DNA of 64,000 nt, taken from Isoetes taiwanensis (lineage: Eukaryota; Streptophyta; Lycopodiopsida; Isoetales; Isoetaceae). The stretch lies in assembly GCA_021234155.1 (NCBI GenBank), contig JAJEKV010000034.1, positions 14,804,671-14,868,670 on the forward strand. Reading direction: 5' to 3'. Under the pieces are notes generated by a model. That model was not told where the DNA came from. It saw only the letters and a program-made list of their open reading frames with translations, and searched no databases. Shown piece by piece: positions 1 to 10,947 of the stretch (positions are counted from its first letter, which is position 1; every line of letters begins with the position of its first letter). Both the position numbers and the translations under genes were made by a program.

Positions 1-1844
1 GGAATAAATAAACAATGAGACACTCGCAGATGTTGTTGCTCTTGAGAGCATATCTGAAATGGATCACTTGCACTGCCAAAGGGGTTTTAAGAACCTCTCT
101 TAAAACACCAAGAGTTATGAATTCCACCATTAAAAAATTCTTTGAGTGGGAGCCCAGAAGCCAGCTGGTATTCTATTGATTTGTAGGCCCCAAAAAACAC
201 GAGGATGCATTGCTTTGATTTGAAGAAGATTACAGACCTGAGAAGAGGGGATGTCCAAGCAGCCCGGCTTCATTCCCCTAGAGTGTATTGATTACAATAT
301 CCCTGTGAAATGATGGCATGTTTGCTTTTCTTCTATTTGGCCTCTATTTATTGACGAGTCTTTAGAGCATTTGGTGATCTCCGATTTGGTGAAGTGTGCT
401 TTTTGCAGGTAAAGCTATAAGAATCGTGCAAAGCAGGAGCTTCTTAGATTCTGAAGCTTCTTTTGGTGCAGGAGAAGCAACAGTTGCAAGATTCCTTGAC
501 TCATATTTAGGGCAAGATTTATTGATGAAGGCCATTTATGTAAGCTTCATAACCCAATGAAATCGACTTGATATATTTCTGTCATGATTTTTATTTCCTT
601 GATATCCATTTGCAGATGGCCTAGGGATCATCTTGCTTTTTTACTGAATTCATTCTTTTATTTTTGCTATGAAGTTCGTTCTGCTTCACAAGTGCAATCT
701 GGCAACAGAAAGCCAGAAAACTTGCACCTAGAAACAAAACTCAAGAAACTGCTCGCAGTAGGCAGCTTATGTGTGATTAACCTTATAAAGATAAAGGAGA
801 TACAAGCTTGCTCAGGGTGATTATTATTAAGATTTAGTTGCATGGTGGTGGTTGTTTTAGCTCAACATCTTCAAGATGCTGAACCGTTACTTCACCTCAC
901 TCTATGTTTGAAATGTCTTATGCAAGTAATGTAGATGAGTCTGCTTTTGCAGTTTACATTGCAGAATACAGTTTATATTGCAGAATATAATGTGTTGGGC
1001 GGGAACCCCTACTCTCAGCTTCAACAACTGGTCAAGCATCCTAGCATCATATAGAATTATATGATGCAGTGTGCCGTGGCATAACTGCTACTGTTATCTA
1101 TGGTGATGTAAATTTGTAGAATGCTTAGAGCTTCCTCCCAATATGTCCAAAAATTAGTTCAAAGATCTCTTTGCATGGAAGGGGAATAATCCAAACCAAC
1201 AGGAGACAAAAGCTCCCATAGATTATTAGAATGAGCCGGATTTTGTTTAATTTGTACCCATTTTGAGGAAGGATATCATATTCAGTAAATTCTCTGCTGT
1301 TTGTTCCTTTATGCTTATATAACTGTATTGCCATATCCTTTTCCAACAGCTACAACTTTATATTTAAATAAGTGTGTTGCCCTGTCCATTTCCAACAACT
1401 ACAACTACAAGCCATGTCCTTTTCCAACTACAACTTTATACTTAAATAATTGTATTGCCATATACTTTTTAACTACGCGTGGATAAAAAGACAGAACATT
1501 AAGTTACAGCCACATGAACAAGGTCACACTAAATAATGCAATACGTGCAAAGGCTTACATGGGTGTTGTGCACATTCATACACAAGCAACAAAAATGGAA
1601 TAGACGTTTGTAGCCAGAAGACATCCATATTCATATACAAGTAGCAAGAATAGAACACAATAGAAGGAAAAGTGACTAAACGAGATTAGATACACAACAT
1701 TAACAACTCATAAACATAGCCACTTGCAATCTACAGCTTCCCCAAATGATCCAATGACTGAGAAGTTATCATACGCAAATGCACAAGTTCTCAACATTTA
1801 TAAGTTCCCAAATTATGCCCAGCAACGCTGGGCACCGTTACTAG
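1..1844 (+). mobile_element. 3' part of a Helitron (5' end not in window)
   Basis: The segment ends with a classic Helitron 3' terminus. A perfect 7-bp-stem hairpin (GCCCAGC, loop AAC, GCTGGGC) at 1,817-1,833 is followed seven bases later by CTAG at 1,841-1,844, and the next base is T, as expected for insertion between A and T. The same hairpin and CTAG end occurs twice more in this window, at 34,346-34,373 on the plus strand and at 58,486-58,513 on the minus strand, so it defines one family. I find no matching 5' end (TC plus TATATTATAA-like) upstream, so the start is probably outside the window. Apart from the exon at 409-539, the interior is AT-rich with no gene I recognise. Around 1,320-1,460 there is a degenerate repeat of phrases like CCTTTTCCAAC and ACAACTTTATA. 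Confidence 0.75.
409..539 (+). CDS. Splice-flanked exon of an unidentified gene, probably captured by the Helitron
   Basis: A 131-base open segment is bounded by a good acceptor (TTTTTGCAG ending at 408) and a good donor (GTAAGC starting at 540). Read with the codon AAA at 411 it encodes about 43 residues without a stop, running from KAIRIVQSRSFLDSEASFG to DSYLGQDLLMKAIY. The mix of Ser, Asp, Leu and Ala looks like ordinary globular protein, not low complexity. I do not recognise the family. A gamma-tubulin-complex-like origin crossed my mind from the 'GKAIRIV' start, but I cannot support it. It lies inside the Helitron whose 3' end is at 1,844 and in the same orientation, which fits a captured exon. 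Confidence 0.4.
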
Positions 1845-1905
1845 TCTTATATTATAATGTTGTGTAATGGACCACGCCCTAGATCCAATGGCTGATATTT
1901 GTTTG
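1845..1905 (+). mobile_element. Helitron 5' end, head-to-tail with the preceding Helitron
   Basis: Immediately after CTAG at 1,841-1,844 the sequence reads TCTTATATTATAATGTT. This is the same start as the Helitron that begins at 62,442 on the minus strand. The two stay similar for at least 60 bases: both have GGACC, then GCCCTAGATCC, then a stretch like GGNTGANATTT. A related start (TCCTATATAATAAAATTA) opens the Helitron at 31,432. No matching hairpin and CTAG end occurs on the plus strand before 34,346, and that one belongs to another copy. This Helitron is therefore either truncated or reduced to its 5' end. Its host-side base is G, not the usual A, because it abuts the previous element. 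Confidence 0.65.
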
Positions 1906-3116
1906 GCACATCTCACGGTTGAAAAAAAGCTAAAGGAAAAAAAAAGATTGCGTATTCTCACTCTGTTTTTTTGCTTACGAGAGGCCGATGGAGCTTCTAT
2001 TGTCCTTTACGACATCGCCAAGCTTGATGGCAGGGACGGAATTGGTTTTTTACTGTGTGGAGGTGCTTGAGAGGCGCGAAAGAGGTGATAAAAATTGTTT
2101 GCTCGACCCACTTCTATGTATAGCAACAATCGGCGTGAAGTTACAAAACGGGGGAAAGCCCTTGAGGGAGAATTTGCCATGTTTTTGTTCGTGATTTTGT
2201 TGCCCATGATTCCTCCGACCCACGGTAGCCAAGTGCATGCACCGAGGTTTTTTGTGGAATGCCAAACCGTGGAACCGGTTGTTTTCTCTAGGCTTATGGC
2301 ATTGGTCCGGCAAGGGGTATAGGAAGTGGACGTATTTACGCAACACGGTTAGAAAGACGAGCATAGGAATACACGGATCTATATATTATTTTTAGTACCA
2401 AAATCTCTTCTAGCAAGCATCGTGCCATCTTTTTTAGGGTTATTTTAGGGTAGAAGGAGAGAATAAAAATTCAATACATGGATCCAACGCGAGCTTCGGA
2501 GGATCTTGCAAACATTTTGTTTTGGGGAAGCCCCGGAAAGGTAACCCATCTACTTTATTTCGGTTTCATCCCATAGTAGTATGAAGACCTTGGGGGCATT
2601 TAATGTTCAGAGATTCTAGCTTCATTCGGCCAACAAATTTGGCAAACAGATCCTTTGCTTCATTGGGCAACACTCACCCAAAGGTGCAGATTTGGCCAAC
2701 ATTCAAAGAAGAGCTTTTAGGTGAGTTTACCATCCATTTTTATTGTCCATTACTTTTTGTGGAAGCAAACAAAGCGCCTTTGCCTTACAACAAGAAACAG
2801 GGAACAACAAACGTCACAACAATGAGCTACGGATGTATATATGGATGGCAATCCTTGACATACCGATTACTTCATTCCATGCTTGCAAGCTATGTTTCCT
2901 AGCAAAACCGACCTGTAGTAGGTCTTTTTGAGATGTTCTCTCGAGATTTGGCTTCGCTTGGTTCCGGTTTGTTAGAGGCCCATTTTACTTCATGCCCATA
3001 ATCATTCTTTTAAAAAGTATGAAGATTGATGTCGTATGAGGTAAATTTGATTACTTTGTCTCATTCAAGAGGATTTGCTTGAAGGCCTTATTCTGGTCCA
3101 AAATTATGAAACGCCC
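1906..3116. other. No recognised gene; possible small first exon near 2,478
   Basis: The sequence probably continues Helitron DNA. The only gene-like item is an ATG near 2,478 opening a 21-codon stretch (MDPTRASEDLANILFWGSPG...) that stops at a good donor, GTAACC. A second open piece at about 2,603-2,720 ends at GTGAG. I could not match either to a family, and nothing confirms that they are joined. Confidence 0.3.
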
Positions 3117-3627
3117 TCACGGGAGGGAGTTTGTTGAGCTCCTTGACACGGAGTCGAAAGGACTATTATGAAAGGCTTGCAAATCGTGCGTGTCATTTGT
3201 GCACTTTGTATAGTTTGTCTTAATTGTAATGATAGGTGAACGTCCAAAAGGCGCCAGATTGAACACAATCATATTTACGAGCCCTAAATCATATAGCCTT
3301 TTCATGTTTCCTGTGTTTCCGTCTACTAGCTCCTTAGTAAACCATCGATCATACTGACCTTTGTTCCTTAAGGCCCAAAATGCCTGATTGGAATGGAATG
3401 GCATATGGTATAGCACTAATCCGGCATCCCCAACTTTTCTCCTTGACCCACTTGAGAAATTTTTGCAGATCCCATCTAAGGACCTTTGTTGTGAAGATGC
3501 CAACTAAAAGAGGTCTCGCATCACATCTTTGATGTTCACGCCGAGCAAAAGGCGGCTGGTACAAGATCACCATAATGCAGAGGAATTTATTGACCCCCAA
3601 CCGCATGAAAGGACGCATGCTTTGCAT
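3117..3627 (-). pseudogene. Broken coding remnant of unknown family
   Basis: Two overlapping open segments on the minus strand read like one protein split by a frameshift near 3,430-3,450. The upstream part contains LLVGIFTTKVLRWDLQKFL and KWVKEK. The downstream part contains MPFHSNQAFWALRNKGQYD, then RWFTKELVDGN and MKRLYDLGLVNM. Together they give roughly 160 residues of normal composition ending at a stop near 3,117. I do not recognise the domain. It lies downstream of a Helitron 5' end and may be transposon-encoded or captured. No start codon or splice structure could be fixed. Confidence 0.35.
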
Positions 3628-3846
3628 TCTAGATTTCTTGATTCTGTTGTTAATTCCTCTAAAGAAAGTATGGCGGATGAGATGATAATATAGTTAATGT
3701 GGGTTATGTAACCTGCATTCTGTGCATGGTTAGTGCTCTTCTGTTTGTCTTGGTTCCATGCTGAATGTATATCTAGTAGCATATTCATGGTTTGTATCAT
3801 ATCCTTCTGTGTATAGGGCCTCCTTTGGTAATTGCAGATGTCTACA

Positions 3847-3967
3847 GGATGATAATAATATCTTTGTGAAAATATGCCAATTTTGGTTTGCAAATTTGCC
3901 AACCAACAACGCGGATGATGATAATATCTTTGTGAAAATATGCAATTGGTTTGCAAATTTGCAATAA
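3847..3967 (+). repeat. Two-unit tandem duplication, about 60 bp
   Basis: Two adjacent units each contain GATAATATCTTTGTGAAAAT followed by GGTTTGCAAATTTGC. The first starts near 3,848 and the second near 3,913. The units differ by small indels, so this is an imperfect tandem duplication. Confidence 0.8.
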
Positions 3968-5102
3968 CAACTCGGTGTCTTAAATTCAGTGATTTCATTC
4001 TGAATTCAAGAGATGCTACTTTCCCAAGATAGTGTGCTTAAGAACAGACGTTCAATGCAGTTTCAAAATAGTGAAGAAGCGGTGTAAATTAAAAAGACCA
4101 AGATTTTCGTCTACGTGAGTTTCAAAATGGTGAATTCATCTACGTTTAGGGACGTTTGTAGGGTTTGAAGACCATTGCAAGGGTTGGATTTTTATATATT
4201 TCTTTTATTGATGAGATCCAATGGTTGGTGAATTTGTGAATAATTCCCCAAGTTATTAAGCTAAGCAAAGGATTCTATTTATCATTCAGCATTAGATTCT
4301 TTTTCACTTGCATATAAAAGTCTTCTTTCTCTTATGAGTCGGCGGCATCTTAGCTTGAAGACAAGCAAACGAATTTGCTTGGTTGCAATCTTGGCTTTAG
4401 GTTATAGCAGACAAGGCCACTTTGTCACATTAGTCTTCACATGTGGGTCCAGATATTGGTGTCTTTGCCCGCACTGTGATTGTCTAGAATAGAACAAGGG
4501 TGGTTGGTTGTGAAAGGTGCATTGTTGGCCATGTTATGAATTGCATCATCCAACAAAATTAAGGGCCAATGGTTACAATCTAAAGGGGTTATTCAAATTA
4601 GCTGCGAAATAGCATAAGGCTGAGGATGTGGATAAAGAAGATCATGAAAATACTATCAGGTGTCTATCACAAACGTGAAAGATGAAGAGGGGAGAGCAAA
4701 CTTCCAACCATTATTTATGTATGCACCATCCGTGGCCAGTTGAACCCGCTGTTACACAAAGAAATAAAGACAAGGAACCTCTGCCAGATAGAAATGGAGA
4801 TGGAGATGGAGATGGAGATGGAGATGTAGACTTCTTTGAAAAAGAATAGGTTGGAACTTCTCGGAGTAAAATATGCTCATGGCTTACAACAAATAGGTTT
4901 CCTACTTACCAATTAGCTATGTTGCCTATGGTACTTAGAAGTAGAGAGGAGGGTAAAACAGGTTATTTTGCAGAACAAACAATTGATACATAGTTCAGTT
5001 GAAAAATATGAACAATCAAAGAGAGATCATCACTTACATGTCCCAACCTCATTTACAGGTTCCAGCTTATGCTTCAACGATGGGCATCACAACTAGTATT
5101 AT
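3968..5102. other. No gene seen; hexamer microsatellite at 4,795-4,824
   Basis: This stretch is AT-rich, with stops in all frames and no domain I recognise. It contains a clean run of five TGGAGA units at 4,795-4,824. The LTR fragment that follows has no clear left border, so part of this stretch may belong to it. Confidence 0.5.
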
Positions 5103-6041
5103 TATGTTGATATGATCGACGGATGGATTCTGTGAACTCATTGTATTGGGAAGGGGGGTAGAGACTTAAAGCTTAGTAGATGATGCTCCTAGTTAGTCCC
5201 TCTTAGTGCATTACTAGAATTCGGCCTGTGCACAAGAACCACACCTGGTTGTGGGTGAAGGGGCCAGACTGGCTAAGGAGGAGGTTCGTGTTCTGACTCT
5301 TGAACGATCCCTCTGGTGTGTAAGGCCTACCGGGGATCATTGTGACTAGGTCTAATGGCTTGCCACTGCGTGTGGGCAAGGCATGGGCTCGACACTCGTG
5401 GGGTGGTGGATATGACCTTCCAGTGAGTTCAAGTCGAATAAGGGCAGTGGCCCTCTAGTCACCTTGAGTCAGCATGTAGATCTCTGGAGGGAGTGATCCC
5501 TACCTGCCCCATCGGGGCTGGGGAGATGTAACCCAGTAGACGTAGCCCCTTTGGCTATGCACCCGGCGGGCTACAGTCAGGTCCCAACACTTTTCAGCCT
5601 ACTCTGCAAAGTGTGCACAGGAGGGGCGGATGGAGTGGACAACCCTAAGCCATGTTCTTATGCCAGCCAAATCCATTGCCATGAATTATGTCTGCAATGA
5701 ACTCTGGAGACCCAAGCTTGTCAGTCCATCCCTGTGTCTGAGCCTTGGGTAGGATTCCCTATGTGATGTGCTGATCTTTGTCTATGCAGATATGTGGTGA
5801 ACCATCCTTCGTGATGGTCATGTGATGTTGATGTATGTACTACTGACATGTATGTTTACGCTTCCGCAGCTAGGTAGGCCCTGAGGGAGACGGGGTAAAA
5901 TGACCCCTTCACTCTTCCCACTGGAACTCATCACGGTTGCAGTGTCATGTGGAGGGCCCTGTATCGGCATGGAGCTGGTATGGGGGATGAACTCCTGTTT
6001 GTATACGGTGAGTGCACCGTATGCGAGTAGGGGACGTCACA
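5103..6041 (+). mobile_element. Truncated LTR of the TGTGACG...CGTCACA family
   Basis: The right end, GGGGACGTCACA at 6,030-6,041, matches the ends of the LTRs at 43,016-44,586, 53,254-54,799 and 41,930-56,046. Blocks shared in the same order include TTGTATTGGGAAGG (5,141), the core CAAAGTGTGCACAGGAGGGG with CGGATGGAGTGG (5,607-5,638), TCTGAGCCTTGGGTAGGA (5,737), and CTTCCGCAGCTAGGT followed by GAGGGAGACGGG (5,861-5,894). The left part of the LTR, including the expected TGTGACGTTCC start, is missing, and the left border given here is approximate. It abuts the C-terminal exon of the CACTA transposase gene at 6,042. It therefore either inserted into that gene or was joined to it by deletion. 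Confidence 0.7.
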
Positions 6042-6045
6042 TTTA

Positions 6046-8170
6046 CCCAAACCTTGCAAGACTTCACCTTCTAACCAATCGGGGGCCTCTTTCTTCCAAA
6101 TCTTTGGTGCATTCGGATCTATTGAAGTAGTGGCATCTGTCAAGAAAAATAGTGTCTCTTGAATGAGATGTCCCTCTGCCATACATCCTTCGGGCCTTGC
6201 CATTTGACGCACAAAGCCTTTTAATACCTTCATGTATCTCTCTAAAAACAACATCCATCTAGCAGGATTTGGTCTATTCTATTCTATTCTTGCGGCAAAT
6301 GTACCAATAAATGTACCTGATTATTAGCACATTTGTTAAATTGTGAGTGACATGGAATATATTCAAATAACTACATACCTGAAGATCAAATAAACTAGTA
6401 GGAAATAGGTCTTCTAGTTGGCATAATATCTCTGCAATCTCTACTTCCATGGCGGGAATATCAGCTACGACAATTTGCTTAGAAGAGACCCACCTGGAGA
6501 AGCTAGCAAGTCTATAGATAACCTTTCGAATAAGTGGTGTAAGGCAATTATCTAAGGCGCAAGGGAGATAATGCTATAATGAGAAGGAAACAAAATTAGG
6601 TGTTAAGAATATAATCGTTAAAGCTTGAACGGATTAATGAAAGCATTATCTATTTGATCCATTTGGTCATGCTTATCCATTTATTCTACTTACACACGTA
6701 CCTGTAAAAACTTGTGCCAATCATGCGACTTTAAGCCCGTGAGATCTCCATCTTTGGTAAATGCCCTTCTAAGGGAGGATCCATAGCCGGTTGGAGTTCG
6801 CAAAGTCTTAATAGCGGTCTTTACTTGTTTGAGTTCATCTTTCTTCAAAACCCAAGGACCTTGGCGAAAACGAGGAGCTCTACCTTCTTCTTCAATTGGC
6901 CACAATTCACGTTTGATGCATTTGTCCTTCAAATCATTCCTAGCTTTCAAGGTCTCCCAATCTCCTGTAAGATGTCGCCAAAGTGAATGGCTCACATTTT
7001 TGAAAATGTGCATAGGGTCCAAGAGATGTGCAATCTTTAATTCAGACCAATATTCCAACTTGTATAATATAGATAGTCTCTTCATGCCAGGAGGAGCTTG
7101 AGAACTATTTATGTCACGATCATTCCATGTTTCCAACCAATCACGTGGAGTTCTTCTCATGGGCACATCTGATGTATCACCTTGACGAAGATGATGGCCT
7201 AATGGCAAGTACTTTTGATGGCCAGTGTATATCATCTTTGACAAGTGCGGTGATTTATACGATGATAACTTCTCGCCACATGATGGACATCCACATTTTC
7301 CGCTAGTTTGCAATCCTGCAAAATATACTTTCAATCTTTAAATTATAGTAGAAAGCTTATTCAAAATATATGATGAATGAATGATAGCATCGTACCCGAT
7401 GCAACACCCAATCCAGGATAGTCATGAATTGTGAAGCATAGGATCCCATGGAACATGAAATTATGTGGTTGTCTAGAAATATCGTACATATTTATTCCCC
7501 TCCATAAAGTCTCTAATTCCTCTACAAGCGGTTCAAGATACACGTCCATATTCTTCACTTGATATTTGCCTAAAGAAATCTCATTGCATTCTCAAATTAG
7601 AAAATACAACATATACAAAAATATATTACAAGGCTATGTAGAAATAAATACCTGGAACTATTAATGTTAGCATTAAATGGCCTACCTTAGTTGCCATCCA
7701 AGGTGGTATGTTATAATTTATGACAACAATGGGCCAAACACTATGAGTAGATGACATAGTGCCAAAAGGACATACTCCATCCATGCCCAAAGCTAGACAA
7801 ACATTCCTTGGTTCATCCTTAAAATGCTTCCATTTATCTTCTATATGCTTCAAGGCCTCGCCGTCCGTCGGGTACCTCAAGATTCCATCGTTGCTTCGGT
7901 GTTTTGCATGGAAGTCCATGAATTGAGCTAGGGAAGGGCACTTAAACATAATTTGTAATCGAGGAATGATCGGCATGTGTCGCAAAACTTTTTTTGCTAC
8001 TTTAGACTTTGCATTTTCATCATATCGTGATTCATTGCACTTGGGACATTTATCCATGCCACTATATTCATTGCGAAATAGTATACAATCATTTGGGCAT
8101 GCGTGAATACAATTGTATTGTAACCCTAGTTCTTGCAATAGTTGTTTGACATCCCTTCGTGATTTTGGAA
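6046..8170 (-). pseudogene. CACTA (En/Spm) TNP2-type transposase, degenerate, C-terminally truncated
   Basis: Five exons on the minus strand spell a TNP2-like (transposase_21) protein. First (8,170 to about 7,653) is the zinc-binding start with YNCIHACPNDCILFRNEY and CPKCNESRY, through VWPIVVINYNIPPWM to LTLIVPG. After introns at about 7,572-7,652 and 7,330-7,395 come KNMDVYLEPLVEELETLW, then CGCPSCGEKL and LLDPMHIFKNVSHSLWRHL. An exon near 6,382-6,570 holds YLPCALDNCLTPLIRKVIYR. The last (about 6,046-6,335) is the DUF4218 part with ERYMKVLKGFVRQMARPEG. These domains stand in the usual family order, which is established knowledge for CACTA TNP2. An ATTCT pentamer repeat at about 6,277-6,291 puts a stop and frameshift into the last exon. 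The gene is cut at 6,042 by an LTR. The protein would act in the nucleus on CACTA ends, but this copy is dead. Confidence 0.85.
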
Positions 8171-8172
8171 GA

Positions 8173-8331
8173 CAATGTTCACGCCACCCTGAATTAACAA
8201 ATGCTGAGTTTGAGGAGACTACAGATTATGATGCACGTTACATGAATGGATATGTTGGACCATATGTGAGAGTATGTGCCATACGCACCCTCTGCCCTGG
8301 AGACGAGTTGTTTGTGGACTATCCCTTCAAA
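8173..8331 (+). pseudogene. SET-domain gene fragment inside the CACTA element, opposite strand
   Basis: A plus-strand stretch encodes about 53 residues that look like the C-terminal half of a SET methyltransferase core. It starts CSRHPELTNAEFEETTDYD, continues YVGPYVRVCAIRTLCPGDEL, and ends FVDYPFK. The NAEF, ...VCAIR..CPGDELFVDY pattern is the one that pairs substrate-binding Asn with the terminal Tyr in SET domains. No N-terminal half, pre-SET or post-SET cysteines are present, and the frame runs out a few codons later. On either side the minus strand carries CACTA transposase coding sequence. The fragment therefore sits where the middle of the transposase N-terminal region should be. I read it as gene capture or a replacement insertion. 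It could not encode an enzyme by itself. Confidence 0.65.
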
Positions 8332-8340
8332 AGAGGTACC

Positions 8341-8956
8341 CCAGGGAGAATATCTAATGTATCGCCATGATCGGGATTTTTATCAAGTATTTCCAAATAC
8401 TACAACAATCATAAACAAGTATATTAGACATGTTCCATAAAAAAAGTAAAAGAATGCGCACTCTTACCTCGTCTACTTCTTGCCGTGCTTTCAATTCATG
8501 CTCCAATGGAGGTGGAGCATTTGGCATCAAACCATGTCTCTTTTTATGTTGTTGTCTAGTGCTATACTTTCTTCTACTTGTGCCTTTGCATTGGTTACAC
8601 CAACAATGGTCGTATTGCCTTGCAAGCCGCTCCAATGGATCATCTCGGGGCCAATCTTTAGCTTTACTTCCACTACTCGATCGAGATAATGAAGTGGCCC
8701 TATTCGTAGTGAGCAACTAAATATGCATGTAATGATGATATAGATACAAAACAAATGAAAGAAAGAGCTCAAACCTTATTGGCGAGAAGTCGTTAATCAT
8801 CGGCGTTGAAGATCGAGTATTTGATGACTCGGAGTCATGATCACAGTCAGTGGAATCATCTGAATTAGTCATCCCAATTTGATTATGCAATAGCTCACAT
8901 AGCTGAAGACGAGCACTAGCAGACCCTAAAAACCCTAATAAGTAACCCCAATCCAA
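8341..8956 (-). pseudogene. N-terminal exons of the CACTA transposase gene
   Basis: An ATG at 8,956 opens MDWGYLLGFLGSASARLQL, followed by an acidic Ser/Asp stretch to about 8,770. After a short intron comes an exon at about 8,470-8,710. It contains RNATSL-like serine repeats, ERLARQYDHCWCNQCKG and RKYSTRQQHKKRHG, a Cys/His basic module that could bind DNA. A third short piece near 8,341-8,400 reads EILDKNPDHGDTLDILPG. It stops where the SET fragment starts. Orientation and spacing link these exons to the transposase exons at 6,046-8,170. I am inferring that linkage, since I do not recognise this N-terminal domain from the family. The 5' side carries TGACGA repeats typical of CACTA subterminal regions. 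Confidence 0.5.
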
Positions 8957-8966
8957 TTTTTTTTTC

Positions 8967-9090
8967 CTAATTTTTCTGACGATTATTGAAAATGTGACGA
9001 AACAGCGTCAGTTTATCCGTCACAATTTTCGTCAGAAATTTCTTTTATTTATTTATACGTGTCACACTTAATTTATTCTATTTTCGTCAC
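8967..9090. repeat. CACTA subterminal repeat cluster (TGACGA motif)
   Basis: Inverted and direct copies of CTGACGA, GTGACGA, CGTCAG and CGTCAC occur about every 15-25 bases, directly upstream of the CACTA transposase start. CACTA elements carry such subterminal arrays as binding sites for their accessory protein (established knowledge). The same motif fills 29,315-29,662. No CACTA terminal CACTACAAGAA sequence was found, so the outer boundary is unknown. Confidence 0.6.
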
Positions 9091-9169
9091 ACTTAACCAT
9101 TTTCGGGAAAACCACGGCCATTTTCGCGCTCACACTATCTCCCCCCGATAAGGGTTATAATTTGTTTTT

Positions 9170-9240
9170 TTATGGAAACCCTTCCTAATTTCCTATAAAC
9201 CCAGAAGGGTTTCCAAAAATTGAATCTCGGAAGGTTTCCG
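9170..9240. repeat. Small cluster of GGAAACCCTTCC motifs
   Basis: Three copies (GGAAACCCTTCCTAATTTCC, AGAAGGGTTTCC and GGAAGGTTTCC) lie within 70 bases, in both orientations. The large array of the same motif is at 16,581-17,010. Both clusters lie close to a GGCCATTTTCGCG phrase (9,115 and 17,039). Confidence 0.7.
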
Positions 9241-9250
9241 TAAAAAAAAA

Positions 9251-10947
9251 AAAATCGGAGAGTATTTTTAGGTCAAGACATCCACCATTCATAAATACTA
9301 GTAATTGAATGAATGCTGCGGATCTGACGAATCATTTCGGAAGGAAAAAAAATTCTTTTCTTTAGTTTTATTGTTTGCATGCAGCAATTCTGGCGATTAG
9401 GGGAGGGTGCCCATATATGCCGCACTTAGTGTTAGAACTTTCGTAACTCTAGATTCCTGCATCAATTTTGGACAAATGAGACATCAATCGAAAGAGGACG
9501 AGCTCACCTATCTATCGCTGAAAAAAAAAAAAATCAGATTTGGAGTTCACGAGAAGAAGTTCTGAGCCTTGAAAGTAGGGTAGGTTGCACTGCCCATCTC
9601 TCACCGCACCAATTGCCCATCCATCTGCGCACCAAGTAGCCATCAAGCGTATTTGAGGATTCACGAGGAGGCTGCCGAGTGCTTAGCGATATGAAAAAAA
9701 GCTCTTGAAGAGGGCTTTCGGATGCACCAATCCATGTGTCAATCCGACATTGGTGGAGAAAGTTACACAATTGAAGGGTAAGGTATGCGCCAATCTGAGG
9801 GGGATAGGGCTGCGGGATCGGTGGGCAAGAGTGCGGAATTGAGCCGCGCGAGAGGGCTGGGCGCTGCGTTGATAGTGGGCACCCTCCCTAGCGATCCGAG
9901 CATACAATCCGGTAAAAAAAAATGCTCGGTGTCATCGATTCCTGGTTTCCACGGTTCGGAAATGATTTATTTGGTTTTTTGGGGCAAAAAGCTGGCCCTT
10001 TGCCATCGATTCTTGGGAAATATTTGTTGAATCTTCTGAAGCCATGTTTGAATGAAGGTAGTTTTTCTTAATAGAGCGCGCACAACCGTTAAGCTCCAAA
10101 AATTTGCCGGGACCTTGGCAATCCAAATGTAATCGAGGGTAAATCTTTTATATCTTTTAGATCTTGATTTTTGAGCAGGACTCTAGAACTAGGGCTCTTG
10201 CATTTCTTGAATTCGTTCTTGTGTAATAAAATTTCACGGAAGCTACTGTGGGGAGAAGAGCAGCGATTTGGGACAGGTTGTGAAGGCTTTGCGGGTCCAA
10301 TCTACCTCGGCCTGATCCGCATGTCTATAAACTCTGTTATTGCGGATGCATATATCTATTTCCTTTCTCAATGCTTTCGGTTCTTTCATTTCTTTGTTTG
10401 ATTTCTTCATGCTTAAGTATTTTCTGAAGCTGCTCCAGCCACTACGACTTCTTTCTTTGGGCAAATCAGCGGTTTCATCGACATCGGGTAGCAAATCTTG
10501 ATGGAGCCGCCATAAAACCATCGTGTGTTTTGATGGCGAATAGCGAGAAAATGGGGCTAAAGCCGATCAAATTTTAACATTTGGATTTGCCATGGTAATA
10601 GTTGAGCTTATGAAAAAAAGATAGGATGCAAAAAGCTGGAGAAACATAGAAGCGTTGAACCGAAGGCGAGGATCCGCAAAGCCTTGATTGTCGAGATCGG
10701 GGCAGTGATAGTCTCGAGGCTTAAGAAATACGACTTTGTTGGATTTAGAGCATTGAAGCAAATCGGTAAATAGGTGGCAATAAGCCGCCCGGGGAATGGA
10801 ATACACAAATTGGCACGGCTTTTGGTAAATATTTTCTTAGGGCTTTAGATCCTTTCTTTCAAAGGAGGCACATAGCTGAATGCAAAATTTGGACCGCGAG
10901 TTTGCGAGGTTCTTTGTAGACCTCAGGCTTTTTTTTGTATCTGAGGG
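9251..10947. other. No recognised gene
   Basis: There are scattered short open frames on both strands, none with a domain I know. GC-rich patches around 9,780-9,910 resemble 5' exon or leader sequence of a plant gene, but there is no supporting splice pattern. Several A and T runs are present (9,243-9,255, 9,521-9,533). I see no terminal repeats. Confidence 0.4.

Noticed and set aside
4793-4830. TGGAGA repeat as a possible regulatory element
   Set aside because: It is a short simple-sequence microsatellite with no gene nearby.
5931-6130. Plus-strand frame at the LTR/CACTA junction
   Set aside because: It crosses two unrelated elements, so it is a chance open frame.
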